Assembly: GCA_934526185.1 (NCBI GenBank)
Contig: CAKTAA010000009.1
Location: 1-49,834, forward strand
Reading direction: 5' to 3'
Length of the DNA stretch: 49,834 nt
Origin: an uncultured Eubacteriales bacterium
GTDB lineage: Bacteria > Bacillota > Clostridia > Oscillospirales > CAG-272
The translations under genes were made by a program, and so were the position numbers. The notes under the pieces are model-generated. The model did no database searches, was not told where the DNA came from, and saw only the letters and a list, made by a program, of their open reading frames with translations. Below are positions 49,230 to 49,834 of the stretch, piece after piece (within the stretch, counting starts at the first letter, position 1; every line of letters starts with the position of its first letter).

Positions 49230-49834
49230 ATGGATTATAAATATCTCAGGAATATCATAAAATATGTTCTGACCGTTCTTCTTTCAGTCGGCTTGGGATC
49301 GTATATTTTATACCATATGATAAATAGCCTTAACGATTCCGTAGAAACCATGGCGGTTTCCTATGTCACACAGGAGGACTGTATCTCCGTAGACGGCTAC
49401 CTGTTCCGTTCGGAAACATTACTGTATACCACGCAGCCGGGCAGCGTCAGCGTTTTGTTTGACAACGGCTCCCACGTAAGAGCCGGCAGCGCAGTAGCTG
49501 AAGTTTACAGCGGCGGCGAATCCGACAGCGACGCGGCCAAGCTTGCCGAAATTGACAGAAAAATTGCGCTTCTGAAAAAAAGCAACATGGACGACGGCAT
49601 TACTTATTCCGATACGCAGATCATTGATGCTTCCATAAACAATCTCTATTACACAATACTTCAGAAAATACACGAAGGCGACATCGGTTATGTTCTGCGA
49701 AAAAAGGACGATCTGGTTGCCGCAATGAACACCAGGCAAATTATTACAAAACATGTTGAAGATTACAATGAACAAATTGCCGCCCTGGAGTCCGAAAGAG
49801 ATCTGCTTGTTCAAAAAACCGGTGAGGTGACGGA
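49230..49834 (+). CDS. HlyD-like membrane-fusion/adaptor protein (partial)
   Basis: The first 201 codons of a protein that runs off the right edge. One transmembrane helix near residues 12-32 (YVLTVLLSVGLGSYILYHMI) is followed by a lipoyl-like beta-barrel half (ISVDGYLFRSETLLYTTQPG, and VLFDNGSHVRAGSAVAEVYS). A coiled coil rich in Leu, Lys and Glu then begins. This is the layout of HlyD-type adaptor subunits of Gram-positive bacteria. AGAGGTG precedes the ATG at 49230. Its transport partner is not in the window. Confidence 0.82.
   Translation, partial: MDYKYLRNIIKYVLTVLLSVGLGSYILYHMINSLNDSVETMAVSYVTQEDCISVDGYLFRSETLLYTTQPGSVSVLFDNGSHVRAGSAVAEVYSGGESDSDAAKLAEIDRKIALLKKSNMDDGITYSDTQIIDASINNLYYTILQKIHEGDIGYVLRKKDDLVAAMNTRQIITKHVEDYNEQIAALESERDLLVQKTGEVT

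Noticed and set aside
48952..49260. A 102-codon frame before the HlyD-like gene
   Set aside because: It covers the probable promoter and overlaps the start of the HlyD-like gene, with no ribosome binding site and an AT-rich, random-like product.

Overview
This window looks like a chromosomal segment of a low-to-middle-GC, Gram-positive, spore-forming Clostridia genome, most like the Oscillospirales/Ruminococcaceae. The reasons are a sporulation protein (YunB-like), SLH-type surface anchoring, strong AGGAGG ribosome binding sites, Tn916/Tn1549-type mobile genes, and a chromosomal set (feoAB, rplS, dapA, queA, miaA) typical of Firmicutes. Everything is inferred from reading the sequence; no database search was run.

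Region 1 (1-4,430, visibly GC-rich, all minus strand) is the end of a Tn1549/CTn-type conjugative element: a VirD4/TraG coupling protein that runs off the left edge, PcfB, an ArdA-like antirestriction protein, a small DUF4406-like protein and a ParB-like protein. The ParA that normally precedes ParB is absent. Composition changes abruptly at about 4,430-4,650.

Region 2 (4,650-23,160, more AT-rich) is a mosaic of integrative-element pieces, many of them broken. It holds a 5'-truncated GHKL ATPase, small element genes, a lipoprotein with an in-frame TGA, and a minus-strand pair (sigma-like protein plus DUF6076 protein). A mobilizable module follows: RepA-like ATPase, candidate oriT, MobC, relaxase with a second gene embedded in another frame, excisionase-like HTH protein, and a tyrosine integrase with an in-frame TAA. 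Next come a two-gene HEPN/TOPRIM module that may be a defence system, an intact tRNA-Ser(CGA) followed by two broken tRNA-Ser 5' halves, a serine-recombinase relic, an HxlR/flavin-protein pair, a decayed macrodomain-sirtuin (SirTM) pair, and a Tn916-like regulatory end (KTR protein, Orf7-like sigma factor, Orf8-like protein, cut-off TnpW). Four genes here keep homologous coding sequence beyond a single in-frame stop.

Region 3 (23,200-49,834) is ordinary chromosome: feoB-feoA with a Fur-like box and a divergent DtxR/MntR-family regulator, yunB, a DUF1015 protein, rplS, a ROK regulator, an EF-G-like paralogue with Tyr in place of the switch-II His, and dapA. After these come a 3,095-residue secreted SLH protein built of repeats, a TetR regulator, queA, miaA and the start of an HlyD-like adaptor.

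The points most worth following up are: (i) a -35/-10 promoter (17-bp spacer) whose spacer contains a run of 11 G, upstream of tetR and the giant SLH gene, a textbook geometry for phase variation; (ii) a 176-residue coiled-coil/transmembrane protein encoded inside the relaxase gene in another frame; (iii) the HEPN/TOPRIM pair next to tRNA-Ser(CGA); (iv) the two tRNA-Ser 5' halves, both broken at the same anticodon-loop position.
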